Assembly (NCBI RefSeq): GCF_900536025.1
Contig: NZ_UNOZ01000030.1
Coordinates: 496,001 to 560,000, forward strand
Reading direction: 5' to 3'
DNA length: 64,000 bases
Origin: Pseudomonas reidholzensis
GTDB taxonomy: Bacteria; Pseudomonadota; Gammaproteobacteria; Pseudomonadales; Pseudomonadaceae
Made by a program: the position numbers and the translations under genes. Of this stretch, positions 1 to 8,958 are shown piece by piece (the first letter of the stretch is position 1; every line of letters begins with the position of its first letter). The notes beneath the pieces are model-generated. The model was not told where the DNA came from, did not search any database, and saw only the letters and a list, made by a program, of their open reading frames with translations.

Positions 1-60
1 GACGCCTTCGGCGGTCGGCGACCGGCAGATATTGCCCAGGCAGACGAACAGGACGCGCAT
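1..60 (-). CDS. low-molecular-weight protein-tyrosine phosphatase (5' part only)
   Basis: Only the first 20 codons are in the window; the gene runs off the left edge. They read MRVLFVCLGNICRSPTAEGV, which holds the P-loop CX5R signature (C-LGNIC-R) of low-molecular-weight tyrosine phosphatases a few residues from the start, as is usual for the family. Such enzymes dephosphorylate phosphotyrosine and are often linked to polysaccharide or envelope regulation. The ATG overlaps the stop of kdsB by one base (TGATG), so it is probably translationally coupled as the next gene of the leftward envelope operon. Confidence 0.85.
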   Translation of the reverse strand, partial: MRVLFVCLGNICRSPTAEGV

Positions 61-824
61 CAAGCCTCCAGCAAGCGCCGTACGCGCTCCAGGTCTTCAG
101 GGGTATCGACACCCACCGCGGGTGCCTCGATGGCGTCTTCGACGTGAATGCGTACGCCATGCCACAGCGCGCGCAGCTGCTCCAGCGCCTCGGTCTGCTC
201 GAGCCAGCACGGGCCCCAGCTGACGAAGTCCTGGAGAAAGCCGACGCGGTAGGCGTACATGCCGATGTGGCGGCGGTACGGCACGCCGGGCGGCAATTGC
301 TCGCGGTCCTTGGCAAACGCGTCACGCGCCCACGGCAGCGGCGCCCGGCTGAAGCTCAGGGCCAGGCCATGCTTGTCGCTGACGACCTTGACCGCATTGG
401 GGTTGAACACCGCCTGGGTGTCGTGGATCGGCTCGGCCAGGGTGGCGATGCCCGCCTCAGGGTGCGCCGCCAGGTTGGCCGCCACCTGATCGATGATCAC
501 CGGCGGGATCAACGGCTCGTCGCCCTGCACGTTGACCACGATGGCGTCGTTGGCCAGGCCCAGTTGCTCGGCCACTTCGGCCAGGCGGTCGGTGCCGGAC
601 TCATGGTCGGCGCGGGTCAGCAGCACCTCGGCGCCAAACGCCTGGCAGGCCTCGACGATGCTGGCATCGTCGGTGGCGATCACCACCCGGCTGGCCGCGC
701 TCTTGCGCGCCTGTTCCCACACGTGCTGGACCATCGGCTTGCCGGCGATCAGCAACAGCGGCTTGCCCGGCAGGCGCGTGGAGCGCAGCCGGGCGGGAAT
801 CACCACGGTGAAATCCAGGCTCAT
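60..824 (-). CDS. kdsB: 3-deoxy-manno-octulosonate cytidylyltransferase (CMP-KDO synthetase)
   Basis: The enzyme activates KDO with CTP to give CMP-KDO, the donor for the LPS inner core, in the cytoplasm. The 254-residue product has the family's usual length. The N-terminal nucleotide-binding motif (VIPARLRSTRLPGKPL, residues 8-23) and the NVQGDEPLI motif near residue 98 are intact. The ATG overlaps the stop of the upstream Trm112-like gene by four bases (ATGA), and its own stop overlaps the phosphatase start by one base. This places it inside the exbB-exbD-lpxK-Trm112-kdsB operon, an arrangement common in Pseudomonas. Confidence 0.96.
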   Translation of the reverse strand: MSLDFTVVIPARLRSTRLPGKPLLLIAGKPMVQHVWEQARKSAASRVVIATDDASIVEACQAFGAEVLLTRADHESGTDRLAEVAEQLGLANDAIVVNVQGDEPLIPPVIIDQVAANLAAHPEAGIATLAEPIHDTQAVFNPNAVKVVSDKHGLALSFSRAPLPWARDAFAKDREQLPPGVPYRRHIGMYAYRVGFLQDFVSWGPCWLEQTEALEQLRALWHGVRIHVEDAIEAPAVGVDTPEDLERVRRLLEA

Positions 825-1006
825 TTGTCCAGACGCTCGTCATCGGTCAGGGTGCGCGCTTCGCTTTCCAGCATCACCGGGATGCCATCGCGCACCGGGT
901 AGGCCAGGCCCGCGCCCTTGCTGATCAGCTCGGTCTTGTCGGCGCTGAGCTTGAGCGGGCCCTTGGTGATCGGGCAGGCGAGGATATCGAGCAGTTTGGT
1001 GTCCAT
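821..1006 (-). CDS. Trm112/YcaR-like small zinc-ribbon protein
   Basis: A 61-residue protein beginning MDTKLLDILACPITKGPL, then a beta-rich stretch (GLAYPVRDGIPVML) typical of the YcaR/Trm112 family. In E. coli, ycaR also sits between lpxK and kdsB. Only one cysteine (in ACPIT) is visible, so a full zinc site is not evident; many proteobacterial members have likewise lost metal ligands. The function in bacteria is not established; the eukaryotic homologue activates methyltransferases. It lies 42 bases after lpxK and overlaps kdsB by four bases, so it is co-transcribed. Confidence 0.9.
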   Translation of the reverse strand: MDTKLLDILACPITKGPLKLSADKTELISKGAGLAYPVRDGIPVMLESEARTLTDDERLDK

Positions 1007-1048
1007 GGATGCGTCCTTGAGGCCTAGGGCCGGAAAGTTGAATTCGGT

Positions 1049-2059
1049 TCAGGGCTGCTGGCGGGCCGGCAGCAAGCGCACCAGCTGGCGGTCGAACCAG
1101 CTGACGAAGGCCGCTGACGGCACCGCCTCGACGGCCAGGTACCACCAGTCGGCGGCGGCGAAGGCACGGCACTTCACCGCGTCCTTCTCGGTCATCACCA
1201 GCGGCAGTGCCGGGCTGAAGCTCAGCGCCTCGGCGCTGAACTGCGCGTGATCGGCGAACGGGTGCGGCACCGGCTGCCAGTTTAGCCCCAGCAGGGTATT
1301 GAAGAAACGTTGCGGGTTGCCGATCCCGGCCACGGCGTGCAGGGCCTGGCCGGCGGCAAAATAGTCGAGCGGCTGGCGTTCGCCGCTGCGCAGGTTGACC
1401 AGCGCAGACGGCTGCAACTGGAAGGCGAAGCCACCGTCGCGGTCCTCGCGGGCGCCGTTGTACAGCACCGCGTCGGCATCCTGCAGGCGCTCTACCGGTT
1501 CACGCAGCGGGCCGGCAGGCAGGCAGCGGCGGTTGCCCAGGCCACGGGCAGCGTCGATCAGCACCAGCTCCAGGTCGCGGGCGAGCCGGTAGTGCTGCAT
1601 GCCATCGTCGCAGAGGATCAGGTCCAGCGGCTCACTGGCCAGCAGCGCCTGCACCGCACGCGAGCGGTCGGGGTCGATCATCAGCGGCACGCCGGTGCGC
1701 TGGACGATCAGCAGCGGCTCGTCGCCAGCCTGCTCGGCGCTGTGGCCGGCCTCGACCCGCCAGGGCAAGTGGGCCGGCTTGGCGCCGTAACCGCGGCTGA
1801 CCACGCCCACCCGCAGCCCCTGGCGACGGCAATGATCGATCAGCCAGAGAATCATCGGCGTCTTGCCGGTGCCGCCCACGGTGATATTGCCGACCACGAT
1901 GACCGGCACCGGCGCGCGGTAGCTGGCACTTTCACCGCTGAGAAAACGCGCGCGCTTGCGCGACACCACGCGCCGGTACAACAGCTCCAGCGGACGCAGC
2001 AGCGCCAGCGCCGGGTGCCCGTCGTACCACGCCGCGAGCAGGCGGTCGGCCAAGGCCAT
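1049..2059 (-). CDS. lpxK: tetraacyldisaccharide 4'-kinase
   Basis: LpxK phosphorylates the 4' position of the lipid A disaccharide precursor at the inner membrane, the sixth step of lipid A synthesis. The 336-residue product is of normal length. The Walker A region (VVGNITVGGTGKTP, near residues 55-68) and the downstream CDDGMQHY motif are intact. The ATG overlaps the exbD stop by one base (TGATG). Linkage with kdsB and exbBD joins LPS synthesis to an energy-coupling pair, which is the normal order in Pseudomonas. Confidence 0.96.
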   Translation of the reverse strand: MALADRLLAAWYDGHPALALLRPLELLYRRVVSRKRARFLSGESASYRAPVPVIVVGNITVGGTGKTPMILWLIDHCRRQGLRVGVVSRGYGAKPAHLPWRVEAGHSAEQAGDEPLLIVQRTGVPLMIDPDRSRAVQALLASEPLDLILCDDGMQHYRLARDLELVLIDAARGLGNRRCLPAGPLREPVERLQDADAVLYNGAREDRDGGFAFQLQPSALVNLRSGERQPLDYFAAGQALHAVAGIGNPQRFFNTLLGLNWQPVPHPFADHAQFSAEALSFSPALPLVMTEKDAVKCRAFAAADWWYLAVEAVPSAAFVSWFDRQLVRLLPARQQP

Positions 2060-2493
2060 CAGGGTGCCTCCGCTGCCGCCTCGACGGTGGTCATGCGCAA
2101 CTGGCTGAAACCGAGCTTGCCGGCTGCATCCATTGCCGTGATCACCGCCTGGTGCGGGGTCTTGCCGTCGGCGCTGATCGACAGCGGCAGCTTGGTATCG
2201 CCACCCGACTCCTGTTGCAGCGCCTCGGTGAGGGTGGCCAGGTCGCTTTTCGGCAGCAGGTGGTTGTTGACCGAGTAGACGCCGTCGGCACTGATGGTGA
2301 TGTCCACCTGCTTGCCTTCGTCAGCCGCCGGCGGTGCGGCGGTGGTCGCCTCAGGCAGCTCGACGCGGAGCTGGTTTTCACGGGTGAAGGTGGTGGTGAC
2401 GACGAAGAACAGCAGCAACACGAACACCACGTCGATCAACGACGCCAGGTTGATGTCGATGTTCTCGCGCTGGCGGTTGCGGCGAAACTTCAC
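2059..2493 (-). CDS. exbD: ExbD/TolR-family biopolymer transport protein
   Basis: A 144-residue protein with a short cytoplasmic basic N-terminus, one transmembrane helix (about residues 12-37) and a periplasmic domain. The helix carries the conserved acidic residue (Asp21 in SLIDVVF) used in proton-driven coupling. With the upstream ExbB-like protein it should form a stator that energises an outer-membrane process. The start overlaps the exbB stop by four bases (ATGA). No tonB follows, so the partner TonB is elsewhere, or this is an ExbBD pair dedicated to envelope work next to lpxK. Confidence 0.93.
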   Translation of the reverse strand: MKFRRNRQRENIDINLASLIDVVFVLLLFFVVTTTFTRENQLRVELPEATTAAPPAADEGKQVDITISADGVYSVNNHLLPKSDLATLTEALQQESGGDTKLPLSISADGKTPHQAVITAMDAAGKLGFSQLRMTTVEAAAEAP

Positions 2494-3134
2494 GCCTTGT
2501 CTCCCGCCACTTCCACTTCGCGGTCACCCTGCACGACCTCGACCAGCTTGATCGCCTCCTGCTCCATGCCCACCACCAGTTCGTCGATGCGGCGCAGCAG
2601 GAAACGGTGGAAGAACACCGCCGGGATACCGACCATCAGGCCAGCGGCGGTGGTCACCAGGGCCTTGGAGATACCGCCGGCGAGCACCGAGGCGTTGGCG
2701 GTCATCTGCGAGCCCATGAACGCGCTGAAGATGTCGATCATGCCCAGCACGGTGCCGAGCAGGCCAAGCAGCGGCGCCATGGCAGCGATGGTGCCGAGGG
2801 TACTGATGTAGCGCTCCATCTCGTGGATGACCCGCGACGCGGCTTCCTCGATGCACTCTTTCATGATCTCGCGACCGTGCCGCGAGTTGGCCAGGCCGGC
2901 GGCGAGGATCTCGCCCAGCGGCGAATCGGCGCGCAGGCTCTTGAGCTTGTCACTGGTGAGTTGCTTGTCCTTGATCCACATCCACACCTGGCCGAGCAGG
3001 TGCGGCGGGGTGACACGGCTGGCGCGCAGGGTCCACAGGCGCTCGGCGACGATAGCCATGGCGGCGATGGAGCTCAGTATGATCGGCAGCATCATCCAAC
3101 CACCGGACTTGACCAATTCCCACACAGTAATCAT
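2490..3134 (-). CDS. exbB: ExbB/TolQ/MotA-type proton channel protein
   Basis: A 214-residue inner-membrane protein starting MITVWELVKSGGWMMLP, with a first membrane helix near the N-terminus and two more around residues 105-190 that include the family pattern MAPLLGLLGTVLGMI. It forms the proton channel with ExbD. An in-frame GTG at 3155 would add seven residues; I prefer the ATG at 3134 because the protein then begins like its relatives, although the GAGGGG purine run abuts this ATG and neither site has an ideal Shine-Dalgarno spacing. It is the first gene of the leftward envelope operon. Confidence 0.92.
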   Translation of the reverse strand: MITVWELVKSGGWMMLPIILSSIAAMAIVAERLWTLRASRVTPPHLLGQVWMWIKDKQLTSDKLKSLRADSPLGEILAAGLANSRHGREIMKECIEEAASRVIHEMERYISTLGTIAAMAPLLGLLGTVLGMIDIFSAFMGSQMTANASVLAGGISKALVTTAAGLMVGIPAVFFHRFLLRRIDELVVGMEQEAIKLVEVVQGDREVEVAGDKA

Positions 3135-3289
3135 CCCCTCGAAAAAGGCCGCCACTCTACCATAGGATCGTCAGCCGCTCAGCAGCCGGAGGTCGCAACA
3201 CTCCATCGCCAGCCAAGCCCTTTCAAGGTCTTCGCATTTTCCCTGAATTTATCCTTGCCTTGAGCTCGCTGGGGCCGCTGCGCGCCCCT

Positions 3290-3355
3290 TTCGCGACGCA
3301 AGGCCGCTCCCACAGGGTTCTCGCGGTCCATGTGGGAGCGGCCTTGCCGGGGCGC
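3290..3355. repeat. REP-type inverted repeat
   Basis: The arms GCAAGGCCGCTCCCACA (3299-3315) and its exact reverse complement (3331-3347) enclose a 15-base loop. This is the intergenic REP palindrome characteristic of pseudomonads. It lies between the 5' end of exbB and the 3' end of comEC. Confidence 0.85.
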
Positions 3356-3407
3356 CGGACCGGTCGGAAAGGGCTGCGCAGCAGCCCCGGCGAGCTTGGA
3401 CATCCAC

Positions 3408-5627
3408 TCAATTCGGGTCACGCCAGAACTTTCGCTGCCCACGCTGCCCCTCCACCTCCCCATGACTACCCAAGCGCAACCTCAGCGCGCCCTCGACGGC
3501 CGTATCGTGAATCGCCAGCCCACGGCGCTGGTAACGCTCGATCACCTGCGCATGCGGGTGCCCAAAGCCATTGTGTTGCCCACGCGAGATCAACACCCCA
3601 CGCGGCGCCAGCGCCCGGATGAACGGCTCGGTGGACGAACTGCGGCTGCCATGGTGCGGCGCCTGCAACCAGTCGATCGGCGTCGCCCCGTGCGCCTTGA
3701 GCCAGGCCCGCTCGGCGGCACTCTCCATATCGCCAGCCAACAGCAAGCGCTCGCCCCCCGCCTCGACCAACAACACGCACGAACGGTCATTGCTAGAAGC
3801 CGCTCCCGCCCATTGCCACAGCGAAAACCGCACCCCATCCCATTGCCAGCCCTCCCCCACCCCACACGGCTGTGCCTGCAACGCACCAGGCAGCTCAGCC
3901 GGCTCCCCCGCCAGCACTCGCTCGATCGGCAAGCCACGATGAACGGCCGCCGCGCCACCGGCATGGTCGGCATGCGCATGGCTGATCAGCATCACCTGCA
4001 ACCGATCAACGCCCAACTTGCGCAGGGTCGGCAGCACCACGCTCTCGCCCAGGTCGCTGTCGCCACGGGCCGGGCCGGCATCGTAGAGCAGGCTGTGGTT
4101 GCGCGTGCGCAGCAGCACCGCCAGGCCCTGCCCGACATCCAGCTGGAGCACCTCGACCTGGCCTTGCGGCAGCACCTCCCGGGGCGACCACAGCGCCACC
4201 AGCATCAACGCCCCCAGCCCGCGCAACGGCACCCCACGCGGCAGCAACAGCAACAAGGCGCCGCAGCCGACCAGCAACCAGGCCAGCAGCGGCAATGGCT
4301 GGGCAACCCAGGCCGGCTGCAACTGCGCCAGCCAAGCCAACAGCCGAAACAGCAGATCCAGCGCCCCGCCCGCCAGCCACAGCAACGCCTCACCGACGCC
4401 CGCGACTGGCAACAGCAGCGTGCCGAGCAATGCCAACGGCAACACCACAACGCTGATCCAGGGCACCGCGACCAGGTTGGCCAGCGGCGCACTCAGGCTG
4501 ATCGGCAGGCCCAAAGCCAACATGGCCGGCATCAGCCCGATGGCGATCACCCATTGCGCGCGGGTCCAGGCCTGCCAGGGCCGCCAGCCCCCAAGTCGGT
4601 GGGCGAAACAATAGATAAGCACCGCGACCGCCGCGAACGACAGCCAGAAGCCCGGCAGCAGGCTGGCCAACGGCTCGACCAGTAACACCGCACACAGCGC
4701 CAGCAGCAACGGCACCGCGCTGCCCAGATGACGAAAGCGCAAGCGCCAGAGCAACACCACCGCCAGCATCAGGCAGGCGCGCTGCACCGGCACGCCGAAG
4801 CCGGCCAGCCAGCCGTAGCCCAGCGCCGCGGCCATCGCCGAGCCGCACGCCCAGGGCAGCCACGGCCAACGGCGGGGCCAGGCGCCCCAGCGCGCCAGGC
4901 CTGCCACCAGACCGTAGAGCAGCCCCGCCGCGAGGCCGATGTGCTGCCCGGAGATAACCAGCAGGTGCACCGTGCCGGTGGCCTGCAAGGCTTGCCAGTC
5001 CGCCCGCGGCAACCCCGACCCATCGCCCAGCACCAGGGCGGCCAGGGCCGCTTCGCGACCTTGCGCATCGACGGCCAGCAGCCGCTGGCGCAAGCGCTCA
5101 CGCCAGCCGCCGGAGACTGGCTGGAGCAATTCACCCGCCTTGACCGAGCCGGTGGCGCCGATCCGCCGCGCCAGCAGGCTCGCCTCGCGGTCCGGCCCAT
5201 GCGGGTTGAGCAGGCCGCGCGGGCGTTTGAGGGTAACCGCCAGGCGCCAACGTTCGCCCGCCACCACCGGCGGCCCGTCGAACCAGCTCAGTTGCAGGCG
5301 AGCAGGCAGCGCGGCGCGCCGTGACACGGCTTGTTCCAGCTCGAAGCGCACGCCCCGCACGGACTGCGTTGGCAAGCCTACTACACGCCCTTCAAGCCAC
5401 AGCGTGCGGCCATCCAGCTCGCGGGCCAGGCGATCGTTCAGGGCCAACTGCGCCGAACCGCAGGCCCAGCAAAACCCCAGCAGGCAAACGCCCAGTGGCC
5501 AGGCACGGCTGCACAGCGTGCCGAGCCCGACGACGAGCAGCACCAGCAGCCATCCGACCGATGGCAGAGCGGGGAGAAAGCCCAGGCACAACAGCCCGAG
5601 CGCGAGCGCCAACATCCCTGTGCGCAT
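3408..5627 (-). CDS. comEC: DNA internalization-related competence protein ComEC/Rec2
   Basis: A 739-residue polytopic membrane protein with the full ComEC architecture. An N-terminal domain (about residues 1-180) is followed by the competence domain with the HLLVISGQHIGLAAG motif near residue 220 and many membrane helices to about residue 490. The C-terminal metallo-beta-lactamase domain has HAHADHAGG and PHHGSRSS. It forms the inner-membrane channel for incoming single-stranded DNA. A TTG at 5648 is in frame, but the ATG at 5627 has GGAG about nine bases upstream and is preferred. It converges on no neighbour and is divergent from the DUF2062 gene. Confidence 0.93.
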   Translation of the reverse strand: MRTGMLALALGLLCLGFLPALPSVGWLLVLLVVGLGTLCSRAWPLGVCLLGFCWACGSAQLALNDRLARELDGRTLWLEGRVVGLPTQSVRGVRFELEQAVSRRAALPARLQLSWFDGPPVVAGERWRLAVTLKRPRGLLNPHGPDREASLLARRIGATGSVKAGELLQPVSGGWRERLRQRLLAVDAQGREAALAALVLGDGSGLPRADWQALQATGTVHLLVISGQHIGLAAGLLYGLVAGLARWGAWPRRWPWLPWACGSAMAAALGYGWLAGFGVPVQRACLMLAVVLLWRLRFRHLGSAVPLLLALCAVLLVEPLASLLPGFWLSFAAVAVLIYCFAHRLGGWRPWQAWTRAQWVIAIGLMPAMLALGLPISLSAPLANLVAVPWISVVVLPLALLGTLLLPVAGVGEALLWLAGGALDLLFRLLAWLAQLQPAWVAQPLPLLAWLLVGCGALLLLLPRGVPLRGLGALMLVALWSPREVLPQGQVEVLQLDVGQGLAVLLRTRNHSLLYDAGPARGDSDLGESVVLPTLRKLGVDRLQVMLISHAHADHAGGAAAVHRGLPIERVLAGEPAELPGALQAQPCGVGEGWQWDGVRFSLWQWAGAASSNDRSCVLLVEAGGERLLLAGDMESAAERAWLKAHGATPIDWLQAPHHGSRSSSTEPFIRALAPRGVLISRGQHNGFGHPHAQVIERYQRRGLAIHDTAVEGALRLRLGSHGEVEGQRGQRKFWRDPN

Positions 5628-5769
5628 GAGGTAGAGCTCCGCAAGCAAGACAACCTGCAGAGGAATAGCCCAATCAGGGCCAGGTTCTGTTCAACAATTG
5701 TCACAAAGTCTGAACAAGCCGGTCAGGCAATCCGGGCATACTGACCCCCTTCAAACCCGGGGAGCCTAC

Positions 5770-6396
5770 ATGCCGCGCCGCCTCTTCAAACGGTACATGC
5801 CGGATCCGACCAGCATTCGGGAACACAAATCCTTACGCTTCTTCGGCAAGCTGCTGCACGACCCGAACCTCTGGCACCTCAACCGCCATTCGGTGGCGCG
5901 GGCCATGGGCGTAGGCCTGTTCGCGGCATTGATCCCGGTCCCGCTGCAGATGCTCCTGGCCGCCAGCCTGGCGATCCCCCTGCGCGGCAACCTGCCGATC
6001 GCGGTCAGCCTGGTCTGGCTGACCAACCCGCTGACCATGCCGCCGGTGTTCCTGGTCACCTACATGACCGGCGCCTGGCTGCTGCAGACGCCGCCACGGA
6101 GCCTGCCCGACGACCTCACCTTCGAGTGGATCACCGACCAGCTGGCGACCGTCTGGCAGCCGTTCTTGCTCGGTTCGGTGGTGTGCGGCGTGGTGCTGGG
6201 CATCCTCGCCTACTTCACCACCATGCTCTACTGGCGCTGGTGGGTCGGCCGGCAGTGGCGCCGGCGCAAGCACAAGGCCTCAGGCGCGCATGCCGCGGCC
6301 GCTGACCAGCAGGCGGATGCACAGGATGTACAGCACTGCGGTGGCCACCAGCATAAAGGTGATCGCCGTACCAATACTGATATCCGACACCCCTAG
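5770..6396 (+). CDS. DUF2062 membrane protein with an unusual C-terminal extension
   Basis: A 208-residue protein beginning MPRRLFKRYMPD. The DUF2062 pattern follows (MGVGLFAALIPVPLQM, then SLVWLTNPLTMPPVF) with about three to four membrane segments. The ATG at 5770 has GGAG at 5761-5764 and is preferred over an upstream in-frame start at 5698. The domain ends at about residue 173 (RQWRRRKHKA). The last ~35 residues are polar, low-complexity and encoded in antisense over the 3' end of the convergent ABC permease gene; they look like read-through after loss of an earlier stop. The function of DUF2062 is not known. Confidence 0.85.
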   Translation: MPRRLFKRYMPDPTSIREHKSLRFFGKLLHDPNLWHLNRHSVARAMGVGLFAALIPVPLQMLLAASLAIPLRGNLPIAVSLVWLTNPLTMPPVFLVTYMTGAWLLQTPPRSLPDDLTFEWITDQLATVWQPFLLGSVVCGVVLGILAYFTTMLYWRWWVGRQWRRRKHKASGAHAAAADQQADAQDVQHCGGHQHKGDRRTNTDIRHP

Positions 6397-7059
6397 GATG
6401 CCGTAGCGGAACGAGTTGACCATGTGCAGCACCGGGTTGGCCATCGACACGGTCTGCCAGAACGGCGGCAACAGGGTGATCGAATAGAACACCCCACCGA
6501 GGTAGGTCAGCGGCGTCAGCACAAAGGTCGGGATGATCGAGATATCGTCGAAGTTGCGCGCGAACACCGCGTTGACGAAGCCCAGCAGCGAGAAGATCGT
6601 TGCCGTCAGCAACACCACCACCACGGTCACGCCCAGGTGATGCACCTGCAGATGGGTGAAGAACATCGACAGGATGGTCACGATCACGCCCACCGCCAGG
6701 CCACGCAGTACGCCGCCGGCGACGTAGCCGACGAGAATCGTGTGCGGTGACACCGGCGACACCATCAGCTCCTCGATCGAGCGCTGGAACTTGCTGCCGA
6801 AGAAGCTCGACACCACGTTGCCGTACGAGTTGGTGATCACCGACATCATGATCAGCCCCGGCACGATGTACTGCATGTAGGTGAAGCCACCCATGTCGCC
6901 GATCTGCCGGCCGATCAGGTTACCGAAGATGACGAAGTACAGGACCATGGTGATCGCCGGCGGCAGCAGGGTCTGCGGCCAGATGCGCAGGAAGCGCCGC
7001 ACTTCGCGGTAGACGATGGTATTGAGGGCGACCCAGTTGGTGCGCAGTTCCACACTCAT
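6280..7059 (-). CDS. ABC-2 type transporter permease (YadH-like)
   Basis: A 259-residue inner-membrane permease with about six hydrophobic segments and the ABC-2 signature region near VSPVSPHTILVGYVAGGVLRG. With the upstream ATPase it forms an exporter of the YadGH type, whose substrate is not settled. Its ATG overlaps the ATPase stop by four bases, so the two are coupled. Its 3' end overlaps the convergent DUF2062 gene by 117 bases. Confidence 0.9.
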   Translation of the reverse strand: MSVELRTNWVALNTIVYREVRRFLRIWPQTLLPPAITMVLYFVIFGNLIGRQIGDMGGFTYMQYIVPGLIMMSVITNSYGNVVSSFFGSKFQRSIEELMVSPVSPHTILVGYVAGGVLRGLAVGVIVTILSMFFTHLQVHHLGVTVVVVLLTATIFSLLGFVNAVFARNFDDISIIPTFVLTPLTYLGGVFYSITLLPPFWQTVSMANPVLHMVNSFRYGILGVSDISIGTAITFMLVATAVLYILCIRLLVSGRGMRA

Positions 7060-7988
7060 ACGGCCACCTTCGACAGGTTTTTCTCAACCAGGGACACGAA
7101 CAGCTCCTCGAGACGATTGGTCTTGTTGCGCAGGCTCTGCACCTCGATGTTCTGCAGGGCCAACTGGCCGAACAGCGCGGTGATGCCGATGTCCTTCTCC
7201 ACCTGCACTTCCAGGGTGTGCGGGGTGAGCAGGCGGCACGGGTAGCCGTGCAGGGTCGGCGCGCTGGCCAGGTCCTGCTTCAGGTCGAGGACAAAGGTCT
7301 CGACGTGGAGCTTGCCGAGCAGCGTGCGCATGCTGGTGTTCTCGACGATGGTGCCGTGGTCGATGATGCCGATGTTGCGGCACAGCTGTTCGGCTTCCTC
7401 GAGGTAGTGGGTGGTGAGGATGATGGTGATGCCTTTCTGGTTCAGCTCGGTGAGAAAACTCCACATCGAGCGGCGCAGTTCGATATCCACACCCGCGGTC
7501 GGCTCGTCGAGAATCAACAGCCGCGGCTCGTGGATCAGCGCCCGGGCGATCATCAGCCGGCGCTTCATGCCGCCCGACAGCGAGCGGGACGGCACGTCGC
7601 GCTTGTCCCACAGGCCGAGCTGGGTCAGGTACTGCTCGGCGCGCTGCTTGGCCAGTTTCGGCGGGATGCCGTAATAGCCGGCCTGGGTCACGACGATGTC
7701 GAAGACCTTCTCGAACTGGTTGAAGTTGAATTCCTGCGGGACCACGCCCAGGCAGCGCTTGAGCGCCGCCGGCTCGCGGTCCAGGTCATGGCCGAAGACA
7801 TTGACCGTGCCGCTGGTCTTGTTGACCAGGGTCGAGAGGATGCCGATGGTGGTGGATTTGCCGGCGCCGTTAGGGCCGAGCAAGGCGAAGAAGTCACCTT
7901 CGGCGACGTCCAGGTCGATGCCCTTGAGGGCCTGGAAGCCGTTGCCGTAGGTCTTGGTCAGCTGTCGGATGGACAGGGCAGAACTCAT
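7056..7988 (-). CDS. ABC transporter ATP-binding protein (YadG-like)
   Basis: A 310-residue ATPase of the CcmA/DRA family. Walker A (GPNGAGKST, near residue 39), the Q-loop, the signature LSGGMKRR and Walker B with LILDEPTAGVD are all intact, followed by a typical C-terminal extension that ends in NLSKVAV. It should power the ABC-2 permease encoded immediately downstream. The genes are transcribed leftward, with a 144-base gap to the upstream GST gene. Confidence 0.94.
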   Translation of the reverse strand: MSSALSIRQLTKTYGNGFQALKGIDLDVAEGDFFALLGPNGAGKSTTIGILSTLVNKTSGTVNVFGHDLDREPAALKRCLGVVPQEFNFNQFEKVFDIVVTQAGYYGIPPKLAKQRAEQYLTQLGLWDKRDVPSRSLSGGMKRRLMIARALIHEPRLLILDEPTAGVDIELRRSMWSFLTELNQKGITIILTTHYLEEAEQLCRNIGIIDHGTIVENTSMRTLLGKLHVETFVLDLKQDLASAPTLHGYPCRLLTPHTLEVQVEKDIGITALFGQLALQNIEVQSLRNKTNRLEELFVSLVEKNLSKVAV

Positions 7989-8107
7989 AGCGGGTCACGT
8001 ACCATGCGAAGGGGTTCAGGACACGCCAGCCGAGGTCACTGGCGCAATGCGTGCGGCCATGGTGCAAGGCCAGGCCGCTTAAGTACAGTCATGCTTATTG
8101 ATAGTGA

Positions 8108-8133
8108 CTATCGAACGCACGTTCGTGTTCGAT
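8108..8133. promoter_or_regulatory. palindrome upstream of the ABC exporter genes
   Basis: A perfect palindrome CGAACGCACGTTCG spans 8112-8125 in the 144-base gap between the GST stop and the ABC ATPase start. Its length and symmetry fit a TetR-type operator, although it might instead contribute to a GST terminator. No regulator gene adjoins it, so the role is inferred only. Confidence 0.3.
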
Positions 8134-8756
8134 CAGGTCAGGGCGGTCATCACCGCCGCCTGGTAGGCCGGGCGCGCTTGCAGACGCGCGTACCAGGCCT
8201 CGAGGTGGCGCATCTGCGGACGCTCGATGGGCATCTCGAACCAGGCATAGGCAAAGCAACCGAGGGGGATGTCGCCCATGCCGATCTGCTCGCCGGAGAG
8301 GTACGGCTGGTGTGCCAGGGTCTCGTCGGCGATCGCCAGCAGCGCGGCGCAGGCCTTTTGCGCGGCGTTGATCGCCACCCAGTCGCGCTGGTCTTCAGGG
8401 GTGCGCAGCAGGCCCCAGAACAGCGGGCGGAACGGCGTAGCCAGGGACGAGGTGGTCCAGTCCATCCATTTGTCGGCCAGGGCGCGCTGGCGCGGGTCGT
8501 CGAGGTACCAGCCCTGCTCTGCACCGTACTCGGCACACAGGTAGCGGACGATGGTATTGGACTCCCACAGCACCAGGTCGTCGTCTTCGAGCATCGGCAC
8601 CAGGCCGTTGGGGTTGCGCGAGCGGTAGTGCGGCTCGTTGACCACGCCAAAGGCGCCGCCGGCGTCGATAGACTCGAAGTCCAGGCCCAGTTCGTGGGCG
8701 ATCCACAGTGCCTTGCGCACGTTGCTCGAATTCTTGCGGCCCCAGATCTTCAGCAT
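8133..8756 (-). CDS. glutathione S-transferase family protein
   Basis: A 207-residue protein with the N-terminal thioredoxin-like GST fold (MLKIWGRKNSSNVRK, then NPNGLVPMLEDDDLVLWES with the conserved cis-proline and the ES pair that binds the gamma-glutamyl group). A C-terminal helical domain with the MGDIPLG motif follows. The start has AAGGAC six bases upstream. The substrate cannot be predicted. It is a single gene, divergent from fadE across a 200-base gap. Confidence 0.93.
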   Translation of the reverse strand: MLKIWGRKNSSNVRKALWIAHELGLDFESIDAGGAFGVVNEPHYRSRNPNGLVPMLEDDDLVLWESNTIVRYLCAEYGAEQGWYLDDPRQRALADKWMDWTTSSLATPFRPLFWGLLRTPEDQRDWVAINAAQKACAALLAIADETLAHQPYLSGEQIGMGDIPLGCFAYAWFEMPIERPQMRHLEAWYARLQARPAYQAAVMTALT

Positions 8757-8958
8757 GACGACGTCCTTATGAATGCGGAGGTTGGCAGTCTACTCCACCG
8801 CTGCGCTGCCTGTACCGACGACCCGGAAACATGCCCTGACAAGCGCCCGCCGAACTCCTGGCGCCGCACCCTGTCACTGAACAGACAAGGCCGTTCGGTG
8901 GATGCCGTCTAAGCTATCCGGGGTCGGCCCAAGCCCAAGGTTTCAAGGAGGAAGGACT

